A stretch of DNA of 64,000 nucleotides from Liquidambar formosana (GCA_039720395.1 CM077831.1:15368982-15432981); one strand, 5' to 3'; positions 34,811 through 46,466 are shown, counted from the stretch's first letter. Numbers and translations: made by a program. Notes: a model not told the origin generated them from the sequence alone.

Positions 34811-36810
34811 GGACATGATATTCAGCAAATAGAGGAGGCATTGCACTTTATACTTAGAGAGAGAGGGAGCTACGAGTTTGGAGAGCTAGAAGGACATTAA
34901 GAGGAGGCTCTTCAACCTTAAGCAAGGAAGAGAACAAAGAGTTTGAAGACAAGGAAGGTTCTACAAGAGGTAAGCACTTCTTTTGAATGCTGAACATGAG
35001 TTTTCTCCTTCTCCTTCTATGATAGTTCTAGTGCATGTTGAAACTCCACATGTTAGGATAGTTCAATGTTTTTATGATGTATTATGAATGATTTTGAGAT
35101 GATTTATGGCTTTATATGCTTGATAATCCCTGGTTTACTAAGGATTTGAAAGCATTACTCTTTCTATCCTCTTAAATCATGCATAGTTCACATGTTTAGG
35201 TTGCTATGATAATTGTCATGAGTTGATACTCCTGTTAGTTAATATATGTGATATGAATGATATTCATGATGATTTGAGCATGTGTTAGAGTCGTTTCATA
35301 GGTTTTAATGCATGGTTGTGAAATTAGGGTTTCGATAACCCTGAATTTGCACAAGTTTTATACAACATACTTAGCTTAACTCTATGAGTAGTTTCTTATC
35401 ATAGTCATTCTATATATGCTGCATATAGTTGAATCATGCTAGGTTTGCATTCATATAGAGGGTTTTATAGGGTTTTTGGAGATATTATCCTTTTCTAAGG
35501 ATAATTATCCTTTTTGTTAAGTAGGGTTTTGCATGAGGGCTTTCTGTGATGTGTTTAAGCATGAAATCACTTCTATTGTGTTCTAGTATATATATTTTAC
35601 GTAGGATATGATAATTGCACCTCCCCATAGTAACTTTTTTACGTGAAATTATCTTACGATAGTTTTGCTTAAGAAAGCTCACCGTAGGAAGGCCTATTTT
35701 CATATTTTATATAAGATATCATCTTTTTTATTAGAATAGACTTAGTTATCATATTTATTGATATTATTGGAGTCTCTCATGATTGTTAGAGTGTCTTTGG
35801 TAGGTTTTTATGCATGTTAGTCAGGTCATTGCATGTAGGATTGAGTTCGGGTCCTTAGTTATTCATTATTCTTGTTGTTTGCATGATAAATGGATGATTT
35901 TAGACCTTGTTATGGTTCTGTCCAGATTAGTATATTGTTCTTCTTGCATAATTTTGTGCACTTGTAAGGGTGCAAACAGGTACAATGCTTGTCCTATTGC
36001 AAATAGAACCGCTATTACTTGAAATTGCTAATGCTTGGAGCTATTGCGCTCAGGTAAGTGGGTCTGAAGGTGCCTCAATTCACCTTTCTTTTCTTTTTCT
36101 TTCTCTTCTCCCTTCTAGGGTTACTTCTTAATGTGGACATATGGTGATTATCAAAGGTTTCCTTCATTAATAAAATTATGATTTTCTATCAAAGTTTTCT
36201 TCTTGTGGAAGTTTTCAATTTTGGATTATTCAATACATTCTTCAAATAAGGAAACCTAGGGTTTTTACCATGGGTTTGTATTAGGTTGTAACCCTATTCT
36301 TTTCGAACTACGTGGACTTTGATCCATGTATTTCACTACATGGTACGTAGGCACTCTTCGTGAGGCTCAAGTCCGTTCTAGGATCTAAGTATCCTAGGTT
36401 TTTCTTCTCTTCTTTTTTTCTATTTTATTTTATTTTCTTTGTTTGATTATGCATGGATGAGATGGATGGATGGAATATATGTAAAGCATGCCGCCTTATG
36501 ATGATATATGCTGATATTTTAGTGGAAAAGATCTTAAATTAGCCCAATCAAATTAAGAGACCAACTCGGGCGATGTGGATGCCTATGGGCTTTGCCCAAA
36601 ACCTTCCCACGTCATAACTTAGGCCCCGAATCCAATTTTTTGGTTTCAAAGACTTTGCTTTTCCTTTAATGGAGTCATGTGGTTTTGAAAATAAAACATT
36701 TTTGTGGTTTTCCTCTTTTCCCTAAAAAATGAGGTGGCGACTCCTGTTCATTTGTTGTCTTTCCCATTATCTTTTGCAAAATCCTCGTGGGCCATTTTTT
36801 GGGGTTCACA

Positions 36811-37816
36811 GGTGTGTGCAAACTCGTGGTCCCTCTCTCTCTTATGAATATGAAGTGTCAAATAAGCCAAAAGTCCTTTATGCTGATGAATGAGCCGCTA
36901 TTTATAACCAACCAACCATATGAACCAATGGTTGAGATTAATTCACCATAAAATCAATCTAGGGCTGTAATTAAATCCCATGAATGTTAAACAACTCAAA
37001 ACCACCTCCCAATAGGCTTAGAAGTCCTTTATAAGGCTGAAATTCGGAGTGGTAGACTCCCATTCCGTCAAAAATTCAAATAGAGATAAATTAGGACGGG
37101 GGTCTCGGGTGACCAGTTGGATGAACCGGTTGGCCCAACCGGTTGGAGCGGTTAGGTGAACCAGTCACCCGAGAGTGAACTCAGGTTTCCTCGGTTTTTG
37201 GAATTCTAGCTCGGTTTAGACTCCGAACTTCAAACGAACTTAAATTCTTCATTTTAACTCCAATTTGAGTGATTCAAAAGCCAAAATTTCAAGTATTCAA
37301 TGTAGAATAAGCCTAACCTATTCTTGAACCAAAAATCCCTGACCGCGGTCAAGTGGCTGGGTTTTCACGAGGTGATTACCCGAAAAATGGTCAATTAACC
37401 ATAGGGTAATGTGGTGAACCAATCCAAACCTATCAATAAATTAAATTAGCACTTAAATTAGACTCATTTCATCATTCTAAGGTCAATGGAACATTCTAGA
37501 ACAAATTTGGAAGTCAATTGGAAAATATACGAAGTAAAAGACGAAATTGCCCTTCAAGTCGCAAAAGTTCTAATTAACTATCCAATCCTATCTGGAATTG
37601 AACCAAATTTGACACACATATCCAAAATGATCCTAGAAACTAAATGCAAGTGATGGGACACAACAAAGAGACAAAAGTATGCATGCAATGATGACCTATC
37701 CTCCTAAGGCTTAAAAGGGCAAACGTGTCCTTTAGGGCTTAGGGACTCCTAAATGCTTCTAAACCTAACCAAATGCTATCATGAACTCATGGGGGTGAAA
37801 ATAAGGTGTCTATAAC
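36811..37816 (-). mobile_element. LTR fragment D, inverted, truncated by the gypsy insertion
   Basis: On the minus strand it begins TGTTATAGACACC at 37816 and runs through U3 with a hairpin module (37104-37173) and a TATA box (GGTTATAAATAG, 36908-36897). It stops where the big gypsy element ends. Short similarities to the other LTRs (for example the ttgcgacttgaa and cgtctttta region) show a related but distinct family. Confidence 0.65.
37104..37173. promoter_or_regulatory. multi-hairpin module, variant with CCGGTTGG core
   Basis: Outer arms are ctcgggtgacc and agtcacccgag. The core is the hairpin CCGGTTG-gcc-CAACCGG (37126-37142). The total is 70 bases, with inner sequence unrelated to the other copies. 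Confidence 0.7.
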
Positions 37817-38658
37817 AAGTTCAAGAAAATCGGAGGGAGTTCGCTTCAACACTTCAAAAATGGAAAGTGGCTCAGGTGACCACCTGGGATTGGGCGGCTA
37901 GCAGCCTGGGCCCAGGCGGCTAGCTGCCCAGGCCTGGGTGGTCACCCAAGGTCTTGTTATCTCTCGCCTCTTTTTTACCCTTTCAGCTTCCAAATGTGTT
38001 TCAGGGCCCAAATCAACTCCGATTTTGACAAAACGAAAGCCAAAATGACCGTGTTTCGAAGGGAAATATGATTTGAGTTACTTTAGGGCAAAAAAACCCT
38101 AGCCATGGCCACATGGTTAGGTCTTACAAAAGCGGTTAACCGCTATGCACCACCATCGTTTAGCCTAGGTATGCACACAAGGTCGCACCGAATGTCTTTC
38201 AATTCAAAATTCAACCTCTCTAAACATATTTGGGGATGAAATTAAGACTAATCAAAGTCAAATGAATAGGAATTGAGTGAAAATCATTAGCCAATTCGAG
38301 CTAACCCGAAGTAGGTCTCTTAACCAACTTTAGCTATATTGAGCCAGTTTAATCCCAAACTATCAATTCATCGAATTGAACCCATAAATACGTCAAATGC
38401 ATCTATATGAACTCTAATTGATAACTCAAAGATCATTTCAAGGCCAAATGGAAAGTTTGTGACTAAAAGGACGATTATGCCCCTCAAGTCGCAAAAGTTC
38501 TTATTAATCCTCAACATTAACTCCAAATCAAATCAAAATTCATACATATCATCCTCAAGACCCTAGAAACTCAATGCAAAAGACTAGACTCAAAAAGGAA
38601 ACAAAAAGACACATAAAATGATAAACCCTAGCTAAGGTGGCAAAAATGGGGTGTGACA
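37817..38658 (-). mobile_element. LTR fragment C, inverted
   Basis: The minus strand begins TGTCACACCCCATTTTTGCC at 38658, like the LTR at 39789, and runs to just past its hairpin module before joining fragment D. The 3' part is missing. Confidence 0.75.
37871..37950. promoter_or_regulatory. multi-hairpin module in LTR C
   Basis: 80 bases. Arms are ctcaggtgacc and ggtcacccaag, with central cctgggcccagg and ctag-centred inner hairpins. Confidence 0.7.
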
Positions 38659-38816
38659 CCATGATTAGTGGTTTTCACCCTAAAATGTTCAAAAATGTAT
38701 TCCTCGTCAAAATAAGGTCGTTTTGGCTTTTCTTTCATCAAAATTGGAGTTAATTTGACCCCTGAAACACTCCTAAAAGGAAAGAGTGTCAAGAAAAAGC
38801 AAAAAGCTGAAGAGGG

Positions 38817-38896
38817 CTCAAGTAACCACCCAAGCCTGGGTGACTAGCTACCTGGGCCCAGGTGGCTAGCCGCCCAGCCTTGGGTGGTTACTCGAG
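38817..38896. promoter_or_regulatory. multi-hairpin module in LTR E
   Basis: 80 bases. Arms are ctcaagtaacc and ggttactcgag. Compared with 40500-40579, the outer stem has changed on both sides (GTAACC/GGTTAC in place of GTGACC/GGTCAC). Confidence 0.8.
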
Positions 38897-39092
38897 ACTA
38901 CTTTCCTATTTTCCTGCTATTTCCTTGCAGAAGCGGATTTTCCTCAATTTTGATGTACTTGGACTCTTTTAGATGACTTTCCTTCTAACTTTTGGTAACT
39001 TTTGAGCTTCATAAGCACCATGGGAGTCTCTAATAACCCTTGAATCAATTTTTAGGGTTTTAATCCTAACCATTGATTTATCCTAATTGAAC

Positions 39093-39101
39093 TCTATAAA
39101 T
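39093..39101 (+). promoter_or_regulatory. TATA box of LTR E
   Basis: ctataaata followed by cccc, matching 40777-40785 in LTR F. Confidence 0.6.
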
Positions 39102-40499
39102 ACCCCTTATGCTTCAACATTAAGGAGTAATTGGAGGTGATTAGGAACCACTTTATGCATTAAACCTGAGTGTTTAAGAGAGAGTAAGAGAGAGAGAGCA
39201 GAAGGAGAGTCGAAATTCTCACCATAGCCTTGAAAATGCTTGACTCCAATCATTCACAAGCCAAGGAGAGAGTCTCTATAGCAGTAAGGAAGCTCTTCTT
39301 AAGGTATTTTTCTACTCTATTCAGGTTTAAATTAGGGTTTCTTATAGAAAAGTGCTATTGCATGTTAAAGTTAGGATTTTTATTATGTTTTATTACTTTA
39401 GTTAGTTAATATACATGATTTAAATGTTGTTCATGTTGATTTTAGCATGTTTTAGAGTTGTTCTATAGGTTTTTAAGCATGATTGTGAGTTTAGGGTTTC
39501 TATTGTTCTTATTTCATGTTAGTTACATCTAGCATGTTAAAGTAGGGTTTTTTATTGGTTTTTCTTCATGGTTGTTATATGTATGATATATGTACATGTA
39601 GTGGATTTTAGGGTTTTTATGCATGTCTTAGTATTAGGATTGCATTAAGGTTTAGTTTTATTCACTGTTTATGTTATTTGCATGACTAGTGGATAAATTT
39701 AGGACTTGATACTATTCTGTCTAGATTTCTTTGTTCTTCTTTTTGTCTTGATTTGAGTACGTGTAAGGGTGCAAATAGGGGTGATAGTTGTCACACCCCA
39801 TTTTTGCACCACCTTACTTGGGCTCATCATTTCATGCATGTTTTTGTTTTGTTTTTTGAGTCTAGTCACTTGCATTAGTTTTCTAGGGTCACAAAGACAA
39901 TGGATATGAATTTTGGTTCAATTTGGAGTTGATCTTGAGGGATAATAAGAGCTTTTGTGACTTGAGGGGCATAATCGTCTTTTAAGTCCCAAACTTTTCA
40001 TTTGACCTTGAAATGATCTCCAAATTGTCAATTAGAGTTCATATGGATGCATATAAGGTATTTCTAGGTTCAATTTGATGAATCAATGGCTCAGGATTAA
40101 AATGGCTCGACGTAGTTCAAGTTGGTTAATTGACCCTCCTTTGGGTTAGCTCTAATTGACTCACAATTACCAACCAAATCTTTTCAAATTGACTTTCATT
40201 AGTCATCATTTTATACCTAAAAGTGTTTTAGAAAGTTTAATTTTGGTTTGGAAAACATTGGGTTTGATCCTATGTGCATGCCTATGCTTAGTACAAGTAG
40301 AGCACAACGGTTAACCGCCTTTGTCAAACCTAACCATGCCCCCATGGCTAGTGGTTTTCATCCTAAAATGTTCAAAAATGTGTTCCTCATCGAAACACGG
40401 TCGTTTTGGCTTTTGTTTCATCAAAATCGGAGTTAATTTGCCCCCTGAAACACTTCTAGAAGGATTAGGAGTCAAAAATAGGCAAAAATCTGGAGTGGG

Positions 40500-40579
40500 C
40501 TCGGGTGACCTCCCAGCCCCGGGTGGCTAGCCGCCTGGGCCCAGGTGGCTAGCCGCCCAGGCCCTGGTGGTCACCCGAG
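40500..40579. promoter_or_regulatory. multi-hairpin module in LTR F (best preserved)
   Basis: 80 bases. Outer arms ctcgggtgacc (40500-40510) and ggtcacccgag (40569-40579) are perfect complements. Inside, GGGTGG-ctag-CCGCCT (40521-40536) and AGGTGG-ctag-CCGCCC (40543-40558) flank the palindrome cctgggcccagg. The TATA box follows about 200 bases downstream. Confidence 0.85.
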
Positions 40580-40776
40580 AGCACTTTCCTATTTGCTCTA
40601 TGCTTCCTTGCTGAAGCGGACTTCTTCTTATTTTGACATATTTGGGCTCTTTTGGACGTATTTCCTTCTAATTTTTGGTAACTTTTGAGTCACTTAAGCC
40701 CCAAGGAAGTCTCTAACAACCCTTGGATTAATTCTTAGAGTTTTAATCCTAGCCATTGGTTAATCCTAGTTGAAGT

Positions 40777-40785
40777 CTATAAATA
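40777..40785 (+). promoter_or_regulatory. TATA box of LTR F
   Basis: The phrase tctataaata is followed by ccccc, as in LTR E. Confidence 0.6.
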
Positions 40786-42508
40786 CCCCCTATGCTTCAG
40801 CACAACGGGAGCCACTTTATGCCTAAAAACCTAAGTGTTTGAGAGAGAATAAGAGAGAGGGACTTGAAGGAGAGCTGGAGTTCTTGCTGTAGCCTTGGAG
40901 AACATTGGTTCAAGTCATCCATAAGAGGAAGAGAGAGTCTCTACAGCAGCAAGGAAGCTTCTTCTTAAGGTAACCTCACTCCTTGTTTATGCTGAATATG
41001 GGTTTTTTTATAGAATAGGCCTATTGCATGTTAAAGGTAGCTTTTTCATCATGTATTAACACTCTAGCTAGTTAATATACATGAAATATTTACTGTTTAT
41101 CATAATTTTAGCATGCATTAGGGCTGTCCTATATGCTTTTTAAGCATAGTTGTGATTCTTGTGCTTCTATTGTCCTTGTGTTAGAATAGTGTTATTGCAT
41201 ATTAGAGTTAGGATTTTTATCATGTTCTATTGCTTTAGTTAGTTAATATGCATTATTTAGGTTCTGTTTAGTTTGGTTTTAGCATGTTTAGAGTTTATTT
41301 TATGTGTTTTTAAGCATATTTGTGAGTTTAGGGTTTTTAGTGTCCTTGTTTTAGGTTAGTTTCATACAGCATGTTAAAGTAGAACTTTTTATTGATTTTT
41401 CTTCATAGTTGCTGTATATGTTTTACATATGGAATAACTATGATATTTTTGCATGCATGTTAGTTCATTCTAGGGTTTTTATGCATGATATGGTTCTATG
41501 ATTGTGTTAGAGCTTATATTTATTCGCTGTTTGCGCTGTTAGCATGTTTAGTGGATGATTTTAGGCCATAATACTATTCTGTCCAGATTTATATATTATT
41601 GTGTTTGCATGGGTTTGAGCACATGTAGGGGTGCAAATAGGTGTGGTATTGTCCTATGGCAAATAGGGCTGCCCATGCTTGAAATGGCTAATGCTTGGAG
41701 TTATTGCGCTCAGGTAAGTGGCTGTGAAGGTGCCCCAATTCACCTTTCTTCCTAACTTTCTCTCTTCTCCCTCCTAGGGTTAATTTTTAAAACAATTCTA
41801 TGGTTTTAATCAAAGTTTTCCTTCAATAATAAATTCTGTTTTTTTTTAATCAAGGTTTCCATTTTGTGGAAGTTTTCCTAAATTCAAACTTGGCTTATTC
41901 AACTCTCTTTCAAATAAAGGAAACCTAGGGTTTTTACCATAGGTTTATATTAGGATTTAACCCTAGTTCTAATCGAACTACGTGGACTTTGATCCATCTA
42001 TTTCGTTGCATGGTACGTAGGCGCTCTTCGTGAGGCTCAAGTCCGTTCTAGGGTCCAAGTATCCTAGATTTCTTTCTTTCTTTCTTTTCTTTTTCTTTAT
42101 TTTCTGTTTTTATGTGCTTATTATGCATGGATGGATGAATGAAATATATGATATGCATGCAATTCTTGATGTGATATACTTGCTGATTTTTGTATGGAAA
42201 ATATCTTAATTTAGCCCAAATAAACTGAGAGACCGAAAGGGTGACATGGGTGCCTATAGGCTTTGCCTAGAACCTTCCCATGTCATAACTTAGCCTCCGA
42301 ATCCCCAGTTTTCTTTGGTTTCCAAAAAGACTGTTTTTGCCTTTCCTTTTTTATGGAGTCATTCAAATTGTTTTCTTAAAACAAAATTGTTTTTAAGGTT
42401 TTCCTTGTTTCCTTTAAAAAATAAGGTGGCGACTCCTTTTCTTTTTCAAACCCTATCCATTATTTCTCACCAACCCTTGTGGGCCCGATTTCCGGGGTTC
42501 ACAATAGT

Positions 42509-43331
42509 CACTTTATTGCTCATAAAGTCGTTATTGTTTGCTAAAACTTGGAGTTATTACGCGAAGGTAAGTAGGGTGTGGAGGTGCCCTAACTCACCTT
42601 TTTCTATCCCCAATTCTTTCTCTTCTCCCTCTTTAGGGTTATTTCTTAATATTAGTCTATGGTAATTATCAAAGATTTCTTTAATTAATAAAATACTGAT
42701 TTTCTATCAAAGTTTCCATCCTTTGGAAGTTTTCAAATTTAGACTATTCAATGCATTCTCAAATAAAGAAACCTAAGGTTTTTACCATAGGTTTATATTA
42801 GGATTTAACCCTATTCTAATCGAACTACGTGGACTTTGATCCATGTATTTCATTGCATAGTATTTTGAGGCTCAAGTCCACTCTAAGATCCAAGTATCCT
42901 CGGTTTTTCTCTTTTCTCTTCTTTTTTCTATTTTATTTTATTTCCTTTATTTGATTATACATGGATATTAGATAGGATATATGATATGCACACTGTCTTG
43001 TGATGATATATGTTGGTTTGTGTATTGAAAAGATCTTAATTTAGCCCAAGTAAACAGAGAAACCGAAAGGATGACATGGGTGGTTATAGGCTTTGCCTAG
43101 AACCTTCCCATGTCATAACTTAGCCTCCGAATCCCCGATTTCTTTGGTTTCTAAAAGACCGTTTTTGCTTTTCATTTTTTGAATATGGAGTCTTTTCAAT
43201 TGTTTTCATAAAACAAAATGGTTTTAGGGTTTTCCTTGTTTCCTATAAAAAAAAAAATAAGGTGGCGACTCCTTTTCCTTTTCAAACCCATTTTCTTTCA
43301 AAACCTTGTGGGCCGTTTTCATGGTTTCAGA
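42509..43331 (+). mobile_element. LTR E, second part
   Basis: This continues LTR E after the atagt duplication. The sequence follows LTR F's 3' third (cgaactacgtggactttgatcc and so on) and ends in a decayed ttcaga at the position of TTCACA. Confidence 0.78.
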
Positions 43332-43890
43332 AATATCATGAAGCTTTATTTTAACCACTTTGTCAAAGTTAAGCGAGTGCAACCATTTCACCATACTATA
43401 ATTTCCTCAAGAAATTGAATAGCAATTTCAAACAATCCATATATGTGACCAAAGGGCCATTTAAATATACTTTCATGAAAAATTCCTTCCAAGCATTCAT
43501 ATCAAAGATTTATTTTAACCCTAAGGTTAAACAAAAAAAAAAAAAGCATAGGCAACCAATCAATTTCATTGTGCCATAATTTCTTAAGAAATAAATAGCA
43601 ATGGCAAACATCATAGGAAATCAAGGAACATAAAATTCTATGATTCCAAACAAATATCATAAGCATCATCCTTTCATCATCCAAAGATAAACTTCTTTAA
43701 CAAGGCAAATGTTAAAGTAAGCTTGAAAATATCACCATGAGTCACTAACAATTCAATTAGTGACCAACAATTCATTATTTCATGCATTTCAATTCATTCA
43801 TTACATTTTCCATGCATTTTAAGAAAGATTTTCTCAAAAAAGCAAGCAAAAAGGGGCTTGTTTAAGCACAAGTGTGCAAAAAATGCACAA
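43332..43890 (+). other. AT-rich non-coding region upstream of the second PMD gene
   Basis: It contains short imperfect repeats of ccatttcaccat/cctcaagaaa and ataatttcttaagaaat type. No gene is visible. By analogy with element 1 it would be the array/3' non-coding zone of an inverted gypsy copy whose LTR is C/D. Confidence 0.4.
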
Positions 43891-43892
43891 AA

Positions 43893-43949
43893 CGAGAACC
43901 AGCTAGGGGAATGGTTGGTTGAACCGGTTGGACCAACCAGCCAACCGAG
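43893..43949. promoter_or_regulatory. hairpin-rich sequence at the second PMD promoter
   Basis: The inverted repeat GGTTGGT...ACCAACC surrounds gaaccggtt, a variant of the CCGGTTGG module of LTR D. The TATA box starts about 35 bases downstream. Confidence 0.55.
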
Positions 43950-43983
43950 AAGGGCTTTTTTCTGGGTTTTTTGTGGTGTTTTG

Positions 43984-43990
43984 GCTATAA
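43984..43990 (+). promoter_or_regulatory. TATA box of the second PMD gene
   Basis: gctataaag context, 240 bases before the ATG. A gagagtttctctctct run follows, as in the leader of copy 1. Confidence 0.6.
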
Positions 43991-44227
43991 AGCCTTGCAC
44001 CATCCTCACTTGTTCAATCCATCTTTGCTTAGTTTTGAGAGTTTCTCTCTCTAGAAACATACCCACATACATATTCCAACTTCTAAACACCAATCATTTA
44101 ACATTAAATTCATCATCACTGGATGAATAAACATCACACAAACCAAATCCAAGTGATTAAAACAAGCTTTAACCCATTATCATTATCATCTTCAAAATCA
44201 AACTCAACTTTCTCAAGAACATTCAAG

Positions 44228-46466
44228 ATGAGTATTTCTCCGACAAACAAGTACTCAAATGCCAAGTACCCACATCACTTCCTCAAAAAGACATACAAAG
44301 CTCCTTAATACAAGGTGATGCTGGATTGCTTGCTCTTGGAACCCAACAACCATCTCTCCTACATCCATTCCATGAATGAGGTAAGATAATTCCCAACTTC
44401 TTCAAGTTATCATTATTCTTTCATTTCGTCATTTCATTTCAAGTATTTGCTATTCTTATGAATGTAATGCATTGAGGTCTTGCTATCTTGACATCTTTTG
44501 TGAGTTTTTCTATGTACAAAAACTATATTTTCCAATGTAGGTATAAACATGCCTACTAAGTGTTTGATAAAATTCCCAAGAGAAAAAAATCATTCTTTTT
44601 GCTTTCAAATGGTCAGGATAACCAAAGATAAACTCAAGGGCATTCTCTAAAATGTTAACCCATGATTTTTGAAGTACTTTTCTTTACAAAAACTTTGTGG
44701 GTATAAACATGCCTATCAAGTGTTTGATAAAATTCCCAAGAGAATAAAATCATTCTTTTTCCTTTCAAATAGTCAAGATAACCAAAGATAAACTCAAGGG
44801 CATTCTCTAGAATGTTAACCCATGATTTTGAAGTACTTTTCTTTATAAAAATTTGTGGGCATAACAATGCCTATCAAGTGTTTGATAAAATTCTCAAGAG
44901 AATAAAATCATTCTTTTTGCTTTCAAATGGTCAAGATAACACAAGGTAAACTCGAAGGCATTCTCTAGAAGGTTAACCCATGAATTTTGAAGTACTTTTC
45001 TTTACAAAAAACTTTCATTCCATATGTGCAAACTTTTTGAAAACTTGAAAAGCCACGAACTTAAGCATTCTTGAGTTATTCATTAAGCATAGCAAATACT
45101 TAAAATAACAATTTTAATGATCTCCATCATTCTTTGTAGCCAAATTTTAAGGATAGAACAAGACATTCTCTTGGAGGAGTTATTGAATGGTGGCGCAAAA
45201 TGGATCTATGGCAACCTATAACCCAAAAGATTATTAATGATGCGGGTTTTGAAGATTTCTTGAATGCTTTGTGGGTGGGGCAAAGGGATAGGCAAGCATT
45301 GCTAGCCCTTACTGAGTTGTAATGGGACACAACTAACACTTTTCATTTTAGCTTTGGGGAAATGACCCTTTCCCCAATCGACTTCACAGTTATTACGGGA
45401 CTTCGCCTTGGTGGGCGGAGATTGTCATACTATGAAGATGCCCCTAGAAACCCCGAATATCTTTTGGATCAACTTGGAATCATGGTACCCGTCCAAAGGG
45501 GTGGGGTATGCAGAACTTAGCTAAAGAATAACTTTTGCAACCAAAGAGAAGCTGAGGGAGCAGATCCCCAAAGCCTTGCTCAAGCTTTCATGCTATATAT
45601 GCTATCTAGCATATTCTTTGCTAGTTCTGGTGAACTTGCTCCTTTAGGACACCTTGCTTGCATGGAAGATGTCTCAAAAATTGGTGAATATAATTGGGGC
45701 AGTGCTACTCTTGTTGTCTTTACAGATCAATGAGTGACAGATCACGCAGAGTGAGCACAAATCAATGCGGAATGTCATTCATCTAAGAGGTATATCAATC
45801 TGCAAGCTTATTTAAAATTATTTGCAACAAACGCATATCATCATTTTTTTTTTTTTCAAATTCATTTTCTTGAAAACAGATTTGGTACTATGAATACTTG
45901 GGATTTGAGCGTCCCCTTCTTGTCAACAATGACCGCTCATGGCCAGTGATGTCCAACTACCATATCAACTATAGGTGTGACTCTGTGGACAATAAACATG
46001 ATTATGCTCATGTTAGAACATTCCTACCATGCATTACAGTAGACAAGGTAGACTCTAAGACTTTTATCTTTTGAGTTCAACTCTTTTTAATTCTTTTACT
46101 GAATACAAATTCATAAATCAGGTGGACTGGGATCCATGGGCATAATGGAAATATGCTCTTGAGGAGCAAAACCATAGGTGCATAGACATGACTAAGAAGC
46201 GAATCCTTCTAGAAGGTCCAATAGGTTGATATTGGTATCTTGGTGAAAGAGTGTGGCGCCAAATGAAAGGCAACATTGATGCAACTGTGGTTCCTATGGC
46301 ACCATCCGTAGGGATGAGGCATGTCAACTCATTAGAAGGGCGTGAATTGATCAAGTCTTTGAGAGACCAGGAGGCAAGCGAATTCATAGTCCCAAATAGA
46401 GACTACGAGAGTTTTTATAGGAGGTATCTAATGCCTCCTAAGGTTGTAAGTGTTCCACTTGTAAGG
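44228..46466 (+). pseudogene. second copy of the spliced PMD gene
   Basis: Exons 44228-44380, 45140-45789, 45880-46047 and 46122-46466 correspond to exons 1-4 of the antisense gene at 24155. Exon 3 is 168 bases in both. A further exon starts after the acceptor near 46538 (GRRARGHHS-like). The PMD core is clear: VIEWWRKMD, WDTTNTFHFSFGEMTLSP, ITGL and LAPLGHLACMEDVSKI. Damage: stops at 44306, 45320, 45518, 45784, 46143 and 46227, and a frameshift near 45718. It is a diverged relative, not a recent duplicate. Its orientation relative to the inverted LTR C/D mirrors the antisense arrangement in element 1. Confidence 0.75.
44515..45010 (+). repeat. ~160-bp tandem repeat in PMD intron 1
   Basis: Three units each contain ataaacatgcctaYcaagtg, tgtttgataaaattcccaag and gggcattctctagaatgttaac (unit phrases near 44540, 44700 and 44860). 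Intron 1 of copy 1 has related ~160-bp units. Confidence 0.8.

Larger units (their letters stand above)
33825..36810 (+). mobile_element. 3' LTR of the Tat/Ogre-like element (complete)
   Basis: 2986 bp from TGTCACACCC to GGGGTTCACA. The last two thirds match 1-2050. The five bases before (gcttc) and after (ggtgt) differ, as expected for one LTR of an intact pair rather than a solo LTR. It contains the hairpin module (34536-34615) and a TATA box (34801-34810). Confidence 0.9.
38659..39783 (+). mobile_element. LTR E, first part (5' end missing)
   Basis: Direct-orientation LTR of the same family as 39789-42503, starting about 550 bases into the LTR. It has a TATA box (ctataaata, 39093-39101) and is interrupted by a solo LTR at 39784-39788. 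It resumes at 42509. Confidence 0.8.
39789..42503 (+). mobile_element. solo LTR F inserted in LTR E
   Basis: 2715 bp from TGTCACACCCCATTTTTGC to GGGGTTCACA, flanked by atagt at 39784-39788 and 42504-42508. There is no PBS or interior. Same family as E and C, so a solo LTR sits inside a sister LTR. It contains a TATA box near 40777 and the best-preserved hairpin module. Confidence 0.9.

Noticed and set aside
33825..36810. Reading this LTR as a solo LTR
   Set aside because: Flanking pentamers gcttc and ggtgt differ, the left flank continues the element's 3' region, and a matching 5' LTR is present at 1-2050.
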